Source: Corynebacterium poyangense
GTDB taxonomy: Bacteria; Actinomycetota; Actinomycetes; Mycobacteriales; Mycobacteriaceae
Assembly: GCF_014522205.1 (NCBI RefSeq)
Contig: NZ_CP046884.1
Span: 1,736,001 to 1,800,000 of the forward strand
Length of the DNA: 64,000 bases
Direction: 5' to 3'
Within the stretch, counting starts at the first letter, position 1. Each line of letters starts with the position of its first letter. The translations under genes and the position numbers were made by a program. Below are positions 34,459 through 44,400 of this stretch, one piece after another. Under the pieces are notes generated by a model. The model was not told the origin of the DNA. It did not search any database and saw nothing but the letters and a program-made list of their open reading frames with translations.

Positions 34459-35844
34459 CTAACACCCAATCAATCGCTGAGCCAGGTAAGTGTTGAGCTC
34501 GGAAAGCGGCACGCGTTCTTGAGCCATGGTGTCGCGTTCGCGTACCGTGACTGCTTTATCCTCCAAGGAGTCGAAATCAACGGTCACGCAAAACGGAGTC
34601 CCGATTTCATCTTGGCGGCGATAACGCCGACCAATAGCGCCAGAGATGTCGTAGTCCACATTCCACAATCCGCGCAGTTCATTCGCTAGATTTTGGGCTA
34701 CATCCATCAGTTCTGGCTTCTTAGATAGAGGTAGCACTGCCACCTTGACCGGGGATAGACGGTAGTCGAGCTTCAGAACCACCCGCTTATCTACTCCGCC
34801 TTTCGCATTCGGAGCTTCATCTTCATGGTAGGCGTCAACCAAAAACGCCATCATGGCACGGCCTAAGCCGGCAGCCGGTTCAATGACATAGGGAATCCAG
34901 CGCTCATTTTCAGTTTGGTCAAAATAACTGAGATCTTCGCCGGAGCCTTCGGCATGGACTCGAAGATCATAGTCCGTCCGGTTTGCCACGCCTTCCAGCT
35001 CTCCCCAGGTGGAGCCGGTGAAACCAAAAGCATATTCCACGTCTACGGTACGTTTTGAGTAGTGCGATAGTTTTTCCTTGGGGTGCTCATAGAGGCGAAG
35101 ATTTTCCGGCTTAATTCCCAAGTCGATGTACCACTGGAGGCGGTTATCAATCCAGTACTGGTGCCATTGCTCATCTTCCCCTGGCTTCACGAAGAATTCC
35201 ATCTCCATTTGTTCAAATTCGCGAGTGCGGAAAATGAAGTTTCCAGGGGTAATTTCGTTGCGGAAAGATTTACCGATATTTGCGATACCGAAAGGCGGTT
35301 TCATCCGAGAGGAAGTCAGGACATTCTTGAAGTTGACGAAGATACCCTGAGCAGTTTCCGGACGAAGATAGTGCAAACCTTCTTCATCATCCACCGGCCC
35401 TAGGAAGGTTTTGAGCAGGCCGGAAAAAGCCTTAGGCTCGGTCCACTTTCCGGGTTGTCCTGTTTCTGGATCAGGAATATCCGCTAAGCCGTTTGCCGGC
35501 GGATGACCGTGTTTTTCCTCATAGGCTTCAATGAGGTGATCGGCACGATAACGTTTGTGGGTATGGAGAGATTCCACTAAGGGGTCGGTGAAGACTTCTA
35601 CGTGGCCGGATGATACCCACACTTGGCGCGGCAAAATTACCGACGTATCTACCCCCACCACATCAGGACGAGAAGTCACCATATGGCGCCACCACTGGCG
35701 CTTGATATTTTCTTTAAGCTCCACCCCCAAGGGGCCGTAATCCCAGGAGGAGCGGGTACCGCCGTAGATCTCACCACCGGGATACACCAAACCCCGGCGC
35801 TTACACAGATTAACTACGGTTTCGATGACGGATTTATTCGCCAT
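34459..35844 (-). CDS. glyS: Glycyl-tRNA synthetase, dimeric class II
   Basis: 461 residues from ATG 35844. Motifs include [20 protein letters not shown] (acceptor/glycine pocket), motif 2 with [22 protein letters not shown] and motif 3 [13 protein letters not shown], and a C-terminal anticodon-binding domain ([20 protein letters not shown]). This is the eukaryote/actinobacterial-type alpha2 enzyme, not alpha2beta2. An in-frame ATG at 35865 is rejected because GAGGAG lies over it; that site sits 13 nt from the chosen start. No T-box leader is visible. Two small unknowns follow in the same transcript. Confidence 0.96.
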   Translation of the reverse strand: MANKSVIETVVNLCKRRGLVYPGGEIYGGTRSSWDYGPLGVELKENIKRQWWRHMVTSRPDVVGVDTSVILPRQVWVSSGHVEVFTDPLVESLHTHKRYRADHLIEAYEEKHGHPPANGLADIPDPETGQPGKWTEPKAFSGLLKTFLGPVDDEEGLHYLRPETAQGIFVNFKNVLTSSRMKPPFGIANIGKSFRNEITPGNFIFRTREFEQMEMEFFVKPGEDEQWHQYWIDNRLQWYIDLGIKPENLRLYEHPKEKLSHYSKRTVDVEYAFGFTGSTWGELEGVANRTDYDLRVHAEGSGEDLSYFDQTENERWIPYVIEPAAGLGRAMMAFLVDAYHEDEAPNAKGGVDKRVVLKLDYRLSPVKVAVLPLSKKPELMDVAQNLANELRGLWNVDYDISGAIGRRYRRQDEIGTPFCVTVDFDSLEDKAVTVRERDTMAQERVPLSELNTYLAQRLIGC

Positions 35845-36031
35845 AGTCTTTTTCGAACTCCTCATGAACTACTGGAATCGGACATCAAGCTTTCTCACAC
35901 TCTTCGACGAATCAGCCGAAAAGCTCAACGATGCTTGGAAGCACACTTCATTCTAAACGACCGCCCGGGGGTCTTCGTGGTATAGCCTAGTTGAAGCCGC
36001 AGGTGTTAAAATTCGTTCCTTTTTAGTACCC

Positions 36032-36037
36032 TATAAT
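36032..36037 (+). promoter_or_regulatory. Candidate -10 for the ArsR-Zur operon
   Basis: TATAAT about 80 nt before the ArsR ATG, with a poor -35. The remaining 35866-36116 gap shows no other feature. Confidence 0.35.
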
Positions 36038-36116
36038 GCAAAGTCTTCTTAACCCCCTGCGGATTGGATTGACCTAAATCATCTAGAATTTTGAACGGAT
36101 TCTGCACAAGAGTGGA

Positions 36117-36671
36117 ATGGTGTCTAATTCAGTGAGCAATAACTTTCAACACGCGCTAAGCCCAGAGGACCTTAAGCGCGTCGCATATATTATTGGTGCG
36201 CTTAACTCTCCCTTGCGCACCCAAATTATCCTAATGCTTTCCCAAGAGCCCCTATATGTTCACCAGATTGTGAAAGCTCTTGATCAAAGTCAACCCCTTG
36301 TGAGCCAACATCTGCGGGTGCTGAAAGAAGCTGGAATTGTTGCCCCGACCCGCCATGGAAAACAAGTGGTGTACCACTTAATTCGAACAGATATTCCGGA
36401 TTTTCTTGCCTGGGTAGCACATAGTAGCGCACCGGTTAGTTCGACGACCGCAGAAGCGCCTCGCCATGGTGATGATGATCTTGCCTCGTTGAGGAAGAAA
36501 AAGATCGCGGCAGAAAAAGAGACGACACGCAGCGAAAAGGATACCGACGCTTCAGGTAGTGACCATGCGCTTGGAGCAGCGGCCATTGTTCGTCCAATGG
36601 CGGAAATCGACACTATCCCAGACCCTTCCCCGGCGCCGACTCCCGGCTTTTCGCCGATGGATCCCTGTTGA
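36117..36671 (+). CDS. ArsR/SmtB-family transcriptional regulator
   Basis: 184 residues. Winged helix near residues 15-105: LRTQIILMLSQEPLYVHQIVKALDQ then the recognition region QPLVSQHLRVLKEAGIVAP and wing RHGKQVVYHLI. The metal-binding cysteines of ArsR (CxC in the recognition helix) are absent. Possible ligands are the His in the region before residue 120 and a terminal Cys. The C-terminal 75 residues are low-complexity (Lys/Glu, then Pro). It lies 75 nt upstream of zur; the same order in corynebacteria suggests a zinc regulator, which is inference. Confidence 0.88.
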   Translation: MVSNSVSNNFQHALSPEDLKRVAYIIGALNSPLRTQIILMLSQEPLYVHQIVKALDQSQPLVSQHLRVLKEAGIVAPTRHGKQVVYHLIRTDIPDFLAWVAHSSAPVSSTTAEAPRHGDDDLASLRKKKIAAEKETTRSEKDTDASGSDHALGAAAIVRPMAEIDTIPDPSPAPTPGFSPMDPC

Positions 36672-36746
36672 TAATTTTCAATTAATTTCCAACAAGAGGT
36701 GTTCCAGCTAAACTGGCACTAAACCAACCATAGAGATTGTTGTGAG

Positions 36747-37196
36747 GTGTCAGTGACGGTGCCAGTTCTAGGACATAATGTTCCCAAACTAGGAACAAGG
36801 AATACGTGGCAACGAAGTGCCATTATTCACGTTCTGCAGGATTTAGAAAAGTTTAGTTCGGCAAAAGATATTTATTCAGAACTACTCAAGCGTGACAAGA
36901 AGGTCGGACTCACCACGGTTTATCGGACTTTGCAGTCCTTGGCTGAGGTTGATGCCGTTGATGTCCTTAATATTTCCGGCGGGGAGACGCTGTATCGACG
37001 CTGTGAGACGGACTCCCATCATCACCATTTGGTATGTACTAAGTGCGGAAAAGCTGAGGAGATAGCTGGTGGCCCGGTAGAAAAATGGGCTAAATCCATT
37101 GCTCGGGAATTTGGCTACACCCTTACCGGACATGATGCTGAAGTGTATGGGCTATGCCCTAGCTGTAGCTCACCCAGCGACTTGCCCAAAGACTAG
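36747..37196 (+). CDS. zur: Fur-family zinc uptake regulator
   Basis: 149 residues, normal Fur length. Winged helix with VGLTTVYRTLQSLAEVDAVDV (recognition helix), then the metal domain HHHHLVCTKCGKAEEI (His-rich, first CxxC) and GHDAEVYGLCPSCS (second CxxC), which make the structural zinc site. The start is GTG 36747. A neighbouring ArsR gene and the absence of iron-uptake genes favour Zur over Fur. The last 27 nt overlap the convergent VIT1 gene. Confidence 0.9.
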   Translation: MSVTVPVLGHNVPKLGTRNTWQRSAIIHVLQDLEKFSSAKDIYSELLKRDKKVGLTTVYRTLQSLAEVDAVDVLNISGGETLYRRCETDSHHHHLVCTKCGKAEEIAGGPVEKWAKSIAREFGYTLTGHDAEVYGLCPSCSSPSDLPKD

Positions 37197-38279
37197 TCCC
37201 AGACCCCAGGTGACCGCAGCTGCACCCAGACCAATGAAGAGTTGACGAAACGCCCTGCTGAGAGGAGGTTTTCCGGAGAGTATTCCGGTAATACCGCCGG
37301 TGCATAATAGTGCCAGGGCTACTAGAACCAACGCAATTATTCCGGCAGTTTCAAGTCTCAAACCGAAAAGGAAAGGCAGAACTGGGAGCAATGCGCCACT
37401 GGCGAAGCAGAAGAAGCTTGATATAGCTGCTTGCCAGGCGCCTCCCGTCCCAATGGCGTTGCCTTGACCGCGACCAAAAGTATCTGAATGCCGCTGATCT
37501 CCATCTTTAATCAGCGTTCGGAACACATTATGCGCTCGTTCCTCGGCTTCTTCCTGGCTCATTCCTCGGGCCCGGTACACCAACGCCAGCTCATTGGCGT
37601 CGACATCTAACTCTGGCAATACGGCGCTGGTGGCTTCATCCGGTTCTGAAGCTTCAAGGAGCTCTTCTTGGGACTTTACTGAGATATACTCCCCTGCAGC
37701 CATGGATAAGGCTCCGGATAGCAACCCAGAAATGCCAGTCAGCAAGACGATGTTGCTGCTCACGCCGGATCCCATGACACCCATTACGAGGGCCAGGTTA
37801 GAAACTAAACCATCATTGGCTCCAAAAACCGCAGCGCGGAAAGCCCCGGACATCTGTTCTCGGCCACGTGCAGCTAAGCCACGCACTACTTCAGCATGGA
37901 TTCTTTCGTCTGCTGCTATTTGGTGTGACGCATCGGCGTCGTCCACATAGGCTGATCGCGACTCTGCATTTTGCATCATGGCGAGCACAAAGACTGAACC
38001 GAATCGGCGGGCGAGGAATCCCATGAACCGGGTCGATAAATCAGGCTGTCGCGGCATTCCCACATGGTCGCCTAGCTTGGTGCGCCAATAGTGCTCGTGA
38101 CGAGATTCGGAGTGAGCCAGGGCTAACAAGATTTCTCGTTCTTCCCCAGTTTTGCGGTGAGCGAGTTCTCGGTACACCGCGGCTTCTGCCCGCTCATTGG
38201 CCAAATAACGTCTCCACCTGGCAATTTGCCGCCGCGACGGGATAGATGCATCATGCTGGTCGGTCATGTTGTCATTCAT
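37170..38279 (-). CDS. VIT1/CCC1 family metal transporter with rubrerythrin-like domain
   Basis: 369 residues. N-terminal ferritin-like helical domain ([32 protein letters not shown]; di-iron Glu/His) to about residue 140, then a VIT1 membrane domain with [19 protein letters not shown] and [15 protein letters not shown] and about five helices. Such proteins move Fe2+ or Mn2+. The ATG overlaps the uppS stop (ATGA), so the gene is translationally coupled. It ends inside the zur gene on the opposite strand. Metal transport beside zur is suggestive. Confidence 0.9.
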   Translation of the reverse strand: MNDNMTDQHDASIPSRRQIARWRRYLANERAEAAVYRELAHRKTGEEREILLALAHSESRHEHYWRTKLGDHVGMPRQPDLSTRFMGFLARRFGSVFVLAMMQNAESRSAYVDDADASHQIAADERIHAEVVRGLAARGREQMSGAFRAAVFGANDGLVSNLALVMGVMGSGVSSNIVLLTGISGLLSGALSMAAGEYISVKSQEELLEASEPDEATSAVLPELDVDANELALVYRARGMSQEEAEERAHNVFRTLIKDGDQRHSDTFGRGQGNAIGTGGAWQAAISSFFCFASGALLPVLPFLFGLRLETAGIIALVLVALALLCTGGITGILSGKPPLSRAFRQLFIGLGAAAVTWGLGLVFGQVAG

Positions 38280-39010
38280 CGAGTGCCCCCAAAACGTCGA
38301 TCACGTCGCGCATACTCCTCAACAGCGCTAAAGATATCCTCGGCCCGGACATCGGGGAAAAGTTTATCTTGATAAATCATCTCAGCATAAGCGGATTGCC
38401 ACAGTAAGAAATTAGAAATCCGCTTTTCCCCGCTTGGCCGCAGAAAGAGATCAACATCAGGCATATCCGGTTCGTCGAGCCATTGAGAAAAGTTCTTCTC
38501 TGAGATCTGATCTGGCCTAAGCTCTCCCGCCGCAACTTGGCGAGCAATAGATTTTGCCGCGTCAACAATTTCCGCCCGACCGCCATAATTCACGCACATG
38601 GCTAAGGTCATTCGAGTATTATTCGCGGTTAGACGCTCCGCCTCCTCTAGCTCCCGAATCACGGATCGCCATAATCGGGGGCGACGTCCGGCCCACCGTA
38701 TCCGAACCCCTTTGTCGTGCAATATATCGCGTTCTCGTCGCAAAACATCACGAGAAAATCCCATCAGGAATCGAACCTCGTCTGCAGAGCGGCGCCAGTT
38801 TTCGGTAGAAAAAGCATAGGCGGATAAGTAGGATACGCCGAGCGCCAGGCAGGCGTCGACGGCTTCCATTAACACTGCCTCGCCGCGCTTATGGCCCTCA
38901 GTTCGTGGCAAACCACGCTCTTGGGCCCAGCGTCCGTTGCCGTCCATCACTAGAGCAATATGGTTCGGGATGAACTCACGCGGGATATTCGGGGGAACCA
39001 AATCAGTCAC
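38276..39010 (-). CDS. uppS: Isoprenyl (cis-prenyl) diphosphate synthase
   Basis: 244 residues. The motif [28 protein letters not shown] holds the catalytic Asp23; [35 protein letters not shown] and [22 protein letters not shown] are the other conserved regions. The enzyme makes the long-chain polyprenyl diphosphate carrier for peptidoglycan and arabinogalactan synthesis. The start GTG at 39010 lies 18 nt after the recO stop. It overlaps VIT1 by 4 nt. CACAAT 6 nt upstream is a possible weak -10. Confidence 0.95.
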   Translation of the reverse strand: MTDLVPPNIPREFIPNHIALVMDGNGRWAQERGLPRTEGHKRGEAVLMEAVDACLALGVSYLSAYAFSTENWRRSADEVRFLMGFSRDVLRRERDILHDKGVRIRWAGRRPRLWRSVIRELEEAERLTANNTRMTLAMCVNYGGRAEIVDAAKSIARQVAAGELRPDQISEKNFSQWLDEPDMPDVDLFLRPSGEKRISNFLLWQSAYAEMIYQDKLFPDVRAEDIFSAVEEYARRDRRFGGTR

Positions 39011-39028
39011 GAAACTATTGTGCCATGT

Positions 39029-39769
39029 CTAAGCCTCATCGAAAATAGCCAGGCTAGGAAGACGTGTTTCAAGGTGCCAGCGCAGGTGGACAGCGCTGAG
39101 CTTATGGATGCTGAGCAGGTATTCTGGATGCTCTCGGACTGTCTCGAGGACCACATCGCGGTGGCCTTCTTGGAGCAACCACATCAGGTGCAAAACCTCC
39201 GGATCGATATTAAAGGATCCGGGAGGACGGCAGTACTGACACACTGCACCGCCGGAGAGCGGATGAAAGGATCGGTGCGGTCCCGGGGCATTGCACTGGG
39301 CACAATAAAACAAACTCGGTGACCAGCCTGAAATTTTCATCACGTGGAGGATAAAGATATCCAAATCCAACACCGGCTCTGGGCTGTGCTGAATGCTAGT
39401 CAAGGCACGGGTGACTGAGGAATAGAGTTCTGGATCAGGATCGGCATGGGCGAGACTTTCGGCGATTTCCAGCATCGCACAGGCCGCCGTATAACGTTGA
39501 TAGTCCTCAATAATCCCTGACCCAAAGTATCGAACGGTATCTGCACCGCTTAGTGTTGCTAAATTCTTTCCCGGATAAAGGAGAACATCAAGTTCCACGA
39601 AGGGCTGAACCCGAGAGCCAAATCGAGATTTTGCCCGACGTACCCCTCGAGCCACTGACCGAACCACTCCATGGTGCTGAGTGAGCAGCACGACCACCCG
39701 GTCTGCTTCAGCGAAATCATAGCTGCGGATAACCACGGCTTGATCTCGGTAACTACCGCGGCGGGCCAC
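39029..39769 (-). CDS. recO: DNA repair protein RecO
   Basis: 246 residues. N-terminal OB fold (YRDQAVVIRSYDFAEADRVVVLLT) and a helical C-terminal part with a zinc-knuckle arrangement YCAQCNAPGPHRSFHPL...AVCQYC. It helps load RecA on gapped DNA. It starts 1 nt after the era stop, so it is coupled to era. Confidence 0.94.
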   Translation of the reverse strand: MARRGSYRDQAVVIRSYDFAEADRVVVLLTQHHGVVRSVARGVRRAKSRFGSRVQPFVELDVLLYPGKNLATLSGADTVRYFGSGIIEDYQRYTAACAMLEIAESLAHADPDPELYSSVTRALTSIQHSPEPVLDLDIFILHVMKISGWSPSLFYCAQCNAPGPHRSFHPLSGGAVCQYCRPPGSFNIDPEVLHLMWLLQEGHRDVVLETVREHPEYLLSIHKLSAVHLRWHLETRLPSLAIFDEA

Positions 39770-39770
39770 C

Positions 39771-40709
39771 TTAAAAACCTAAGCGACCAAGGGATTTAGG
39801 GTCTGATTGCCAATTCTTGAGCACTTTGATCCGCAGATCTAGATAAACATTGCTCCCGAGAATGTCCATGATCTCTGGCCGGGCTTGGTACACGATTCGA
39901 CGCAGGCGTCGATTATCCGGCCCAGCCAAAATCTTGCGTTGACCAGGGCGTTCCACGTAGATCACGGCATGAACGTTCTGGACTCCTTCCCGCTCTGGGT
40001 GAGGAAGAATTTCATCAATTTCCACTGCCACAGAATGAGGAAGCTCTTCTCTGAGCCCGGTGAGTGCTGCTTCACGGATAATTTCCGCTAGCCGCGTCAT
40101 AGTATCTTCATCGGTGACGTGGTCTTCGGGGTAAAAGCGCGGGCCTTCAGGAAGCAAGGTAGTAATGACGTCCACGAGCACGTCAATTTGTTCCCCCGAG
40201 CTTGCCGACACCGGAACCACGTCAATGTCTCCCCCTAGAAACTCATGAACGTTCACGAGTTGTTCGGCTACGTGATCACGAGAAACCTTATCTATTTTGG
40301 TAACTATTCCCAACAACGGGGTGCGCGGGGCTACTCTTTTCACCGCATCAATAATCCAGCGATCCCCTGGCCCTATTTTTTCGTCTGCCGGAATACAGAT
40401 CCCAATGACGTCAACATCAGCATAGGTGTCTTTCACCATGTCGTTGAGCCGTTCACCCAACAAAGTTCTGGGACGATGCAGCCCAGGCGTGTCTACCACA
40501 ATGATCTGAGCATTCTCACGGTGAACCAGCCCCCGAATCGGGTGACGGGTGGTTTCCGGCTGGTTAGCGGTAATCGCAATTTTCTGCCCCACCAAGGCAT
40601 TGGTGAGAGTTGATTTACCGGTGTTAGGGCGTCCAACGAAACTGATAAATCCAGAACGGAATCCGTCCGGGGTGTCGCTAAAAGTGCTGATCTTTTTCCT
40701 ACTTCCCAC
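39771..40709 (-). CDS. era: GTPase Era (ribosome assembly) with degenerate KH loop
   Basis: 312 residues. G1 is GRPNTGKST (26-34), G3 DTPGLH, G4 TKID and G5 VSASSGEQID. The KH domain begins VAVEIDEILP. Its GxxG loop, normally IGKGG, reads LAGPDNRRLRRIV, so the RNA-binding loop has lost both expected glycines apart from one. Era binds 16S rRNA 3' end and the 30S subunit. It begins the recO-uppS-VIT1 series; the GTG start has no clear ribosome site. It is divergent from the LURP-like gene. Confidence 0.93.
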   Translation of the reverse strand: MGSRKKISTFSDTPDGFRSGFISFVGRPNTGKSTLTNALVGQKIAITANQPETTRHPIRGLVHRENAQIIVVDTPGLHRPRTLLGERLNDMVKDTYADVDVIGICIPADEKIGPGDRWIIDAVKRVAPRTPLLGIVTKIDKVSRDHVAEQLVNVHEFLGGDIDVVPVSASSGEQIDVLVDVITTLLPEGPRFYPEDHVTDEDTMTRLAEIIREAALTGLREELPHSVAVEIDEILPHPEREGVQNVHAVIYVERPGQRKILAGPDNRRLRRIVYQARPEIMDILGSNVYLDLRIKVLKNWQSDPKSLGRLGF

Positions 40710-40792
40710 AAAGGTGTTGCCAAAACAATAGAGGAATACTGTGAATCCCGCTCAATCGCGGGAAACACCTCCTCAACTGATCTTAGTCATGG

Positions 40793-40798
40793 CACAAT
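40793..40798 (+). promoter_or_regulatory. Possible -10 element of the LURP-like gene
   Basis: CACAAT with 7 nt to the ATG at 40806. It is a weaker match than the TANNNT cases; a 5-bp hairpin (40747-40762) lies upstream. Confidence 0.25.
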
Positions 40799-40805
40799 AG
40801 CCGTT

Positions 40806-41405
40806 ATGACTCACGCTCTTTCCCAGCATCGCACATTGGTTATTCATCGACCTAACGGTTTCAAGAAAAACGAAGTGTGCATTAGCTCTACTGATGGTGA
40901 AATTGTGGGACGTATCCGTTCTGGTGAAAGCAAAGCCAAGCAAATGATGATGGGGAATCGACACATCATTGTTTCCGAGGAAACCACACACACAGATGTT
41001 CTTCACGTTGTTGATCCCCCCGATTTTTTCCGCGACACCCTCGAGGTCAAAGATCCCTCCGGACGGCGTTTAGCGCTCCTCAAGAATGCACCGCGCCTGA
41101 GAAAGAAACAGCTGAATGTGCATACTGACTCCCAAGACTATGTGGTGCAGGGTAACCTCAGCGAGCGGGAATTTATTCTAAGCACTGACTTTTCCGATCC
41201 CCAGTGCACCATCATGACTATGTCGAAGCAGTGGACGGGTCTGAAGAAAGCCTTGTTCGGGAGTGCGGACTATATTTTGAGTTTCCGGGAAGGGTTGGAT
41301 GATTCCACGCACCTCTTAGCGTTAGGGATCGGGCTAGCTGTTGATATGCAACAGCTCAAGAAAGAAAGTGTCCTTCTCACCACCGTGTTAGCAGCAACAG
41401 GCTAG
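40806..41405 (+). CDS. LURP-one-related / tubby-like protein
   Basis: 199 residues. Mostly beta-strand pattern (TLVIHRPNGFKKNEVCISS, FFRDTLEVKDPSGRRLALLKNA, NVHTDSQDYVVQGNL, ADYILSFREGLDD) ending in a hydrophobic helix (HLLALGIGLAVDMQQLKK). This is the architecture of LURP-one/phospholipid-scramblase-like proteins, whose bacterial role is unknown. It stands alone between two minus-strand operons. Confidence 0.65.
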   Translation: MTHALSQHRTLVIHRPNGFKKNEVCISSTDGEIVGRIRSGESKAKQMMMGNRHIIVSEETTHTDVLHVVDPPDFFRDTLEVKDPSGRRLALLKNAPRLRKKQLNVHTDSQDYVVQGNLSEREFILSTDFSDPQCTIMTMSKQWTGLKKALFGSADYILSFREGLDDSTHLLALGIGLAVDMQQLKKESVLLTTVLAATG

Positions 41406-41421
41406 AGGTTACGCCGAGGTT

Positions 41422-42744
41422 CTAGGCTTCTTCTTCCCTCGCCGGGGTTACAAGCTCCACGACAACAGTATGAATTCTGAGGCGTCCACGTCGATCAGTT
41501 GCCCCTTCCGCGGTGAGTTTTAATCCCTCTGTTTCCACTGTGGAGCCGGGAAGCGGCACCCGCCCCATGGAGTAGGCCAGTAAACCCGCAACTGTATCGA
41601 CCTGGTCTAAGGTATCTTCGCTAAATTCAATCTCGTCACCGGCGTCTTCACTGATGGCTTCTTGAAGATCATCCAAGCTCAATCGGGCCACACAACGCCA
41701 CGACCGCTGGCCTATCTTCTCCACTGGAGCTAGTTCACGAGTGTCATACTCATCCGAGATTTCACCAACAATCTCTTCTAAGATGTCCTCCATTGTTACC
41801 AACCCAGATATCGCGCCATATTCATCAACCAAAACAGCAATATGATTTCGCGCTTTTTGCATCTCATGCAATAACGCATCGAGCGGTTTAGAATCCGGCA
41901 CAAACACCGGGCTACGCATCACCTCGGCAACAATAACTGACCGTCCCCCATCGCTAAGATGATAGGTGCGTTGCACCAAATCCTTGAGATACACCACGCC
42001 CACGACGTCATCGGTGTTATCACCTATCACCGGAATCCGAGAATGCCCCGAGCGAACACATAAAGAAGTGGCTTGGCCAGCGGTTTTATCTGCTTCAATC
42101 CAGATCATCTCCGGGCGCGGCACCATCACCATCCGGGCGGTGGTCGAGGCAAGGTCAAACACGTTTTGGATCATGCGTCGTTCCTCTACTTCGACGACGC
42201 CATGTTCTTGGGCGATGTCTACCATTTCCCGCAATTCCACTTCCGTGGCATAGGGCCCATCCCGAAAACCTGGCCCCGGGGCAAGAATATTGCCCACCCG
42301 AATCAGGAGTCTGGCAATAGGCCCAAAGATCCTCGCCATCACCTGCAACACCAGTGCCGAAGCTAAACAAATGGTGTAGGGATTTTTTCGGCCGAGCGTT
42401 CGAGCAAAAACGCCAATAACGGCGAAGGAGACCAAGCCGACGAGGACAATAGCGGCAACGATAGACCACCCGGAATTTCCCCATATTTTGGTAGCTACTG
42501 CGGCGGCGAAAATGGCGGCGGTGGCATCAAACAGGGTTCGGATGAGAACCAGGAGGTTAATATGAACAGCGCGATCATCAATCACTCTCAATAACGTTGC
42601 TGCACCGCGGCGCTCATCTTTAAAGAGTTGTTCTACTCGAGCTCGGGAGATAGACGACACCGCGGATTCCAAGGTTCCCACCAACCCGGCGAGGGCCAGG
42701 GCCGATAAGGTCACCAAAATGAGTACCGCTATGGGATAACTCAC
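41422..42744 (-). CDS. CorC/HlyC family CBS-domain membrane protein
   Basis: 440 residues. Three to four membrane helices of a DUF21 domain (1-150), then two CBS domains (VMVPRPEMIWIEAD, PVFVPDSKPLDALLHEMQ), the NHIAVLVDEYGAISGLVTMEDILEEIVGEI motif region and a CorC_HlyC tail. Family members affect Mg2+/Co2+ efflux; the old haemolysin label is misleading. It lies 5 nt downstream of ybeY. Confidence 0.92.
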   Translation of the reverse strand: MSYPIAVLILVTLSALALAGLVGTLESAVSSISRARVEQLFKDERRGAATLLRVIDDRAVHINLLVLIRTLFDATAAIFAAAVATKIWGNSGWSIVAAIVLVGLVSFAVIGVFARTLGRKNPYTICLASALVLQVMARIFGPIARLLIRVGNILAPGPGFRDGPYATEVELREMVDIAQEHGVVEVEERRMIQNVFDLASTTARMVMVPRPEMIWIEADKTAGQATSLCVRSGHSRIPVIGDNTDDVVGVVYLKDLVQRTYHLSDGGRSVIVAEVMRSPVFVPDSKPLDALLHEMQKARNHIAVLVDEYGAISGLVTMEDILEEIVGEISDEYDTRELAPVEKIGQRSWRCVARLSLDDLQEAISEDAGDEIEFSEDTLDQVDTVAGLLAYSMGRVPLPGSTVETEGLKLTAEGATDRRGRLRIHTVVVELVTPAREEEA

Positions 42745-42749
42745 TGTTG

Positions 42750-43316
42750 CTATTCACTCTCCATCGAAGAATCATCACGCTGGGCTGCACTAGGAAACGC
42801 CGCAGCACCGGAAGGTTTTGGCTGATACTCCACTCCACGTTCCGCTAAGTCTTCATACCAATCAGCCAAAATCTCATTCTGAAGAGCAAACATTTCTCGT
42901 TCTTCGGTTGGGGTGGCGTGGTCATAACCCAATAGGTGAAGGCATCCGTGAACTGTTAAGAGGGCAAGCTCATGCCCCAGGTCATGGCCAGCGGCTTTCG
43001 CCTGATTCAGCGCAAAAGCCGGGCAAAGCACAATATCACCCAGCATCGCAGGACCAAGATCCGGAGAATCAGGCCGACCACCCGAGCTAAACCCGGGGCT
43101 GAGCTCATCCATCGGGAAGCTCATCACATCGGTCGGCCCTTCGAGGTCTAACCACCGCAGGTGTAAATCAGCGATGGTTTCCAGGTCAACGATATGGATG
43201 CTAGCTTCAGCATCAGGATGGACGTCGAGCCGATGAAGAGCATAACTCAACACATCCACCAGCATTTCCTCGTTGACGCTGGCTTCACCGGATTCATTAA
43301 AAACCTCAATACTCAT
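42750..43316 (-). CDS. ybeY: Endoribonuclease YbeY (rRNA maturation)
   Basis: 188 residues. Zinc motif [11 protein letters not shown] at 123-133. [10 protein letters not shown] and [12 protein letters not shown] are the other conserved pieces. It works in 16S rRNA 3' end maturation and quality control. The C-terminal 30 residues are extra compared with short homologues. It follows phoH by 2 nt. Confidence 0.95.
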   Translation of the reverse strand: MSIEVFNESGEASVNEEMLVDVLSYALHRLDVHPDAEASIHIVDLETIADLHLRWLDLEGPTDVMSFPMDELSPGFSSGGRPDSPDLGPAMLGDIVLCPAFALNQAKAAGHDLGHELALLTVHGCLHLLGYDHATPTEEREMFALQNEILADWYEDLAERGVEYQPKPSGAAAFPSAAQRDDSSMESE

Positions 43317-43318
43317 CT

Positions 43319-44350
43319 TCAGGCGTGCTCTCTTCCTGCAGCTAGCTCGCGCTCTGCTTCGTGACGGTCATGCTGGTCATAGGCATCAATAATGCGGCTT
43401 ACCAGGTTGTGACGGACTACGTCTTCACTGCCTAATTCAGCAAAGTAAATCCCTTCAACTGAGCCCAAGATGCGACGTGCCACTCGCAGTCCAGATAACT
43501 GACCACGCGGAAGATCTACCTGAGTGATGTCGCCGGTGACCACCATTGTGGAGCCAAAACCCAAACGCGTTAAAAACATCTTCATCTGCGCGGGAGTAGT
43601 ATTTTGGGCTTCATCAAGAATCACAAAAGCATCATTCAGGGTGCGCCCGCGCATATACGCTAAGGGTGCTACCTCGATAATCCCTGACTCCATGAGCCGA
43701 GGGATAACTTCTGGTTCCACCATGTCCCGCAAAGCGTCATGGAGCGGACGCAGATAGGGGTCAATCTTCTCATTAAGACTCCCCGGTAAAAACCCCAGTT
43801 TCTCACCGGCTTCTACAGCAGGGCGAGTCAGAATAATCCGAGACACTTCCTTCGCTTTTAAGGCCTGCACAGCCTTTGCCATAGCCAAATAGGTTTTCCC
43901 GGTGCCAGCGGGGCCCACCCCAAACACGATGGTGTAGTCATCAATCGCCGATACATAGTCTTTTTGGCCAGCGCTTTTAGGGCGAATGATTTTGCCTCTC
44001 CGGGCAATAATCTCTTCTCCCAAGGTTTCTTGCACTGATTTCGGTTTTTCGCTGGCCACCAAATTCAAGGTGCTCCGCACGGTATCTGGGCTCAAAACGT
44101 GCCGGCGCTGAGCAAGACCAGCCAATTCTTTCAGTGCCCGAACAGCATGAGCCACCTGGGCGCTTGGCCCACGCACAACTACTTGATTACCTCGGGCTCG
44201 ACAATCGACTCCGGTGAACTCAGCGATGATCTTCAGGTGAGCATCATGGACGCCAGCTACCTCGGGTGCGGTGTCCTCCCCGACATCCACCATCCGGGTC
44301 ACCACATCCATCCGCCGTCGCGGGGAACGCTGCTGTTTAGTGTCAGTCAC
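43319..44350 (-). CDS. phoH: PhoH-like ATPase
   Basis: 343 residues from the GTG at 44350; a TTG at 44374 could extend it by 8. An N-terminal KH-like/RNA-binding region is followed by the nucleotide-binding core with [39 protein letters not shown] and [14 protein letters not shown]. PhoH proteins are helicase-like ATPases, often next to ybeY as here, suggesting RNA processing. The start is ambiguous because no ribosome site is visible. Confidence 0.93.
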   Translation of the reverse strand: MTDTKQQRSPRRRMDVVTRMVDVGEDTAPEVAGVHDAHLKIIAEFTGVDCRARGNQVVVRGPSAQVAHAVRALKELAGLAQRRHVLSPDTVRSTLNLVASEKPKSVQETLGEEIIARRGKIIRPKSAGQKDYVSAIDDYTIVFGVGPAGTGKTYLAMAKAVQALKAKEVSRIILTRPAVEAGEKLGFLPGSLNEKIDPYLRPLHDALRDMVEPEVIPRLMESGIIEVAPLAYMRGRTLNDAFVILDEAQNTTPAQMKMFLTRLGFGSTMVVTGDITQVDLPRGQLSGLRVARRILGSVEGIYFAELGSEDVVRHNLVSRIIDAYDQHDRHEAERELAAGREHA

Positions 44351-44400
44351 GAAGCTAACGCGCCTGCTTTCCAACTCGGTAGTACTTGTTGCGGGTCACT

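Noticed and set aside
35866..36116. T-box leader for glyS
   Set aside because: No T-box consensus or specifier loop is visible.
40747..40762. Hairpin CCCGC-TCAATC-GCGGG as a terminator
   Set aside because: No T-tract on either strand and it lies between divergent genes.
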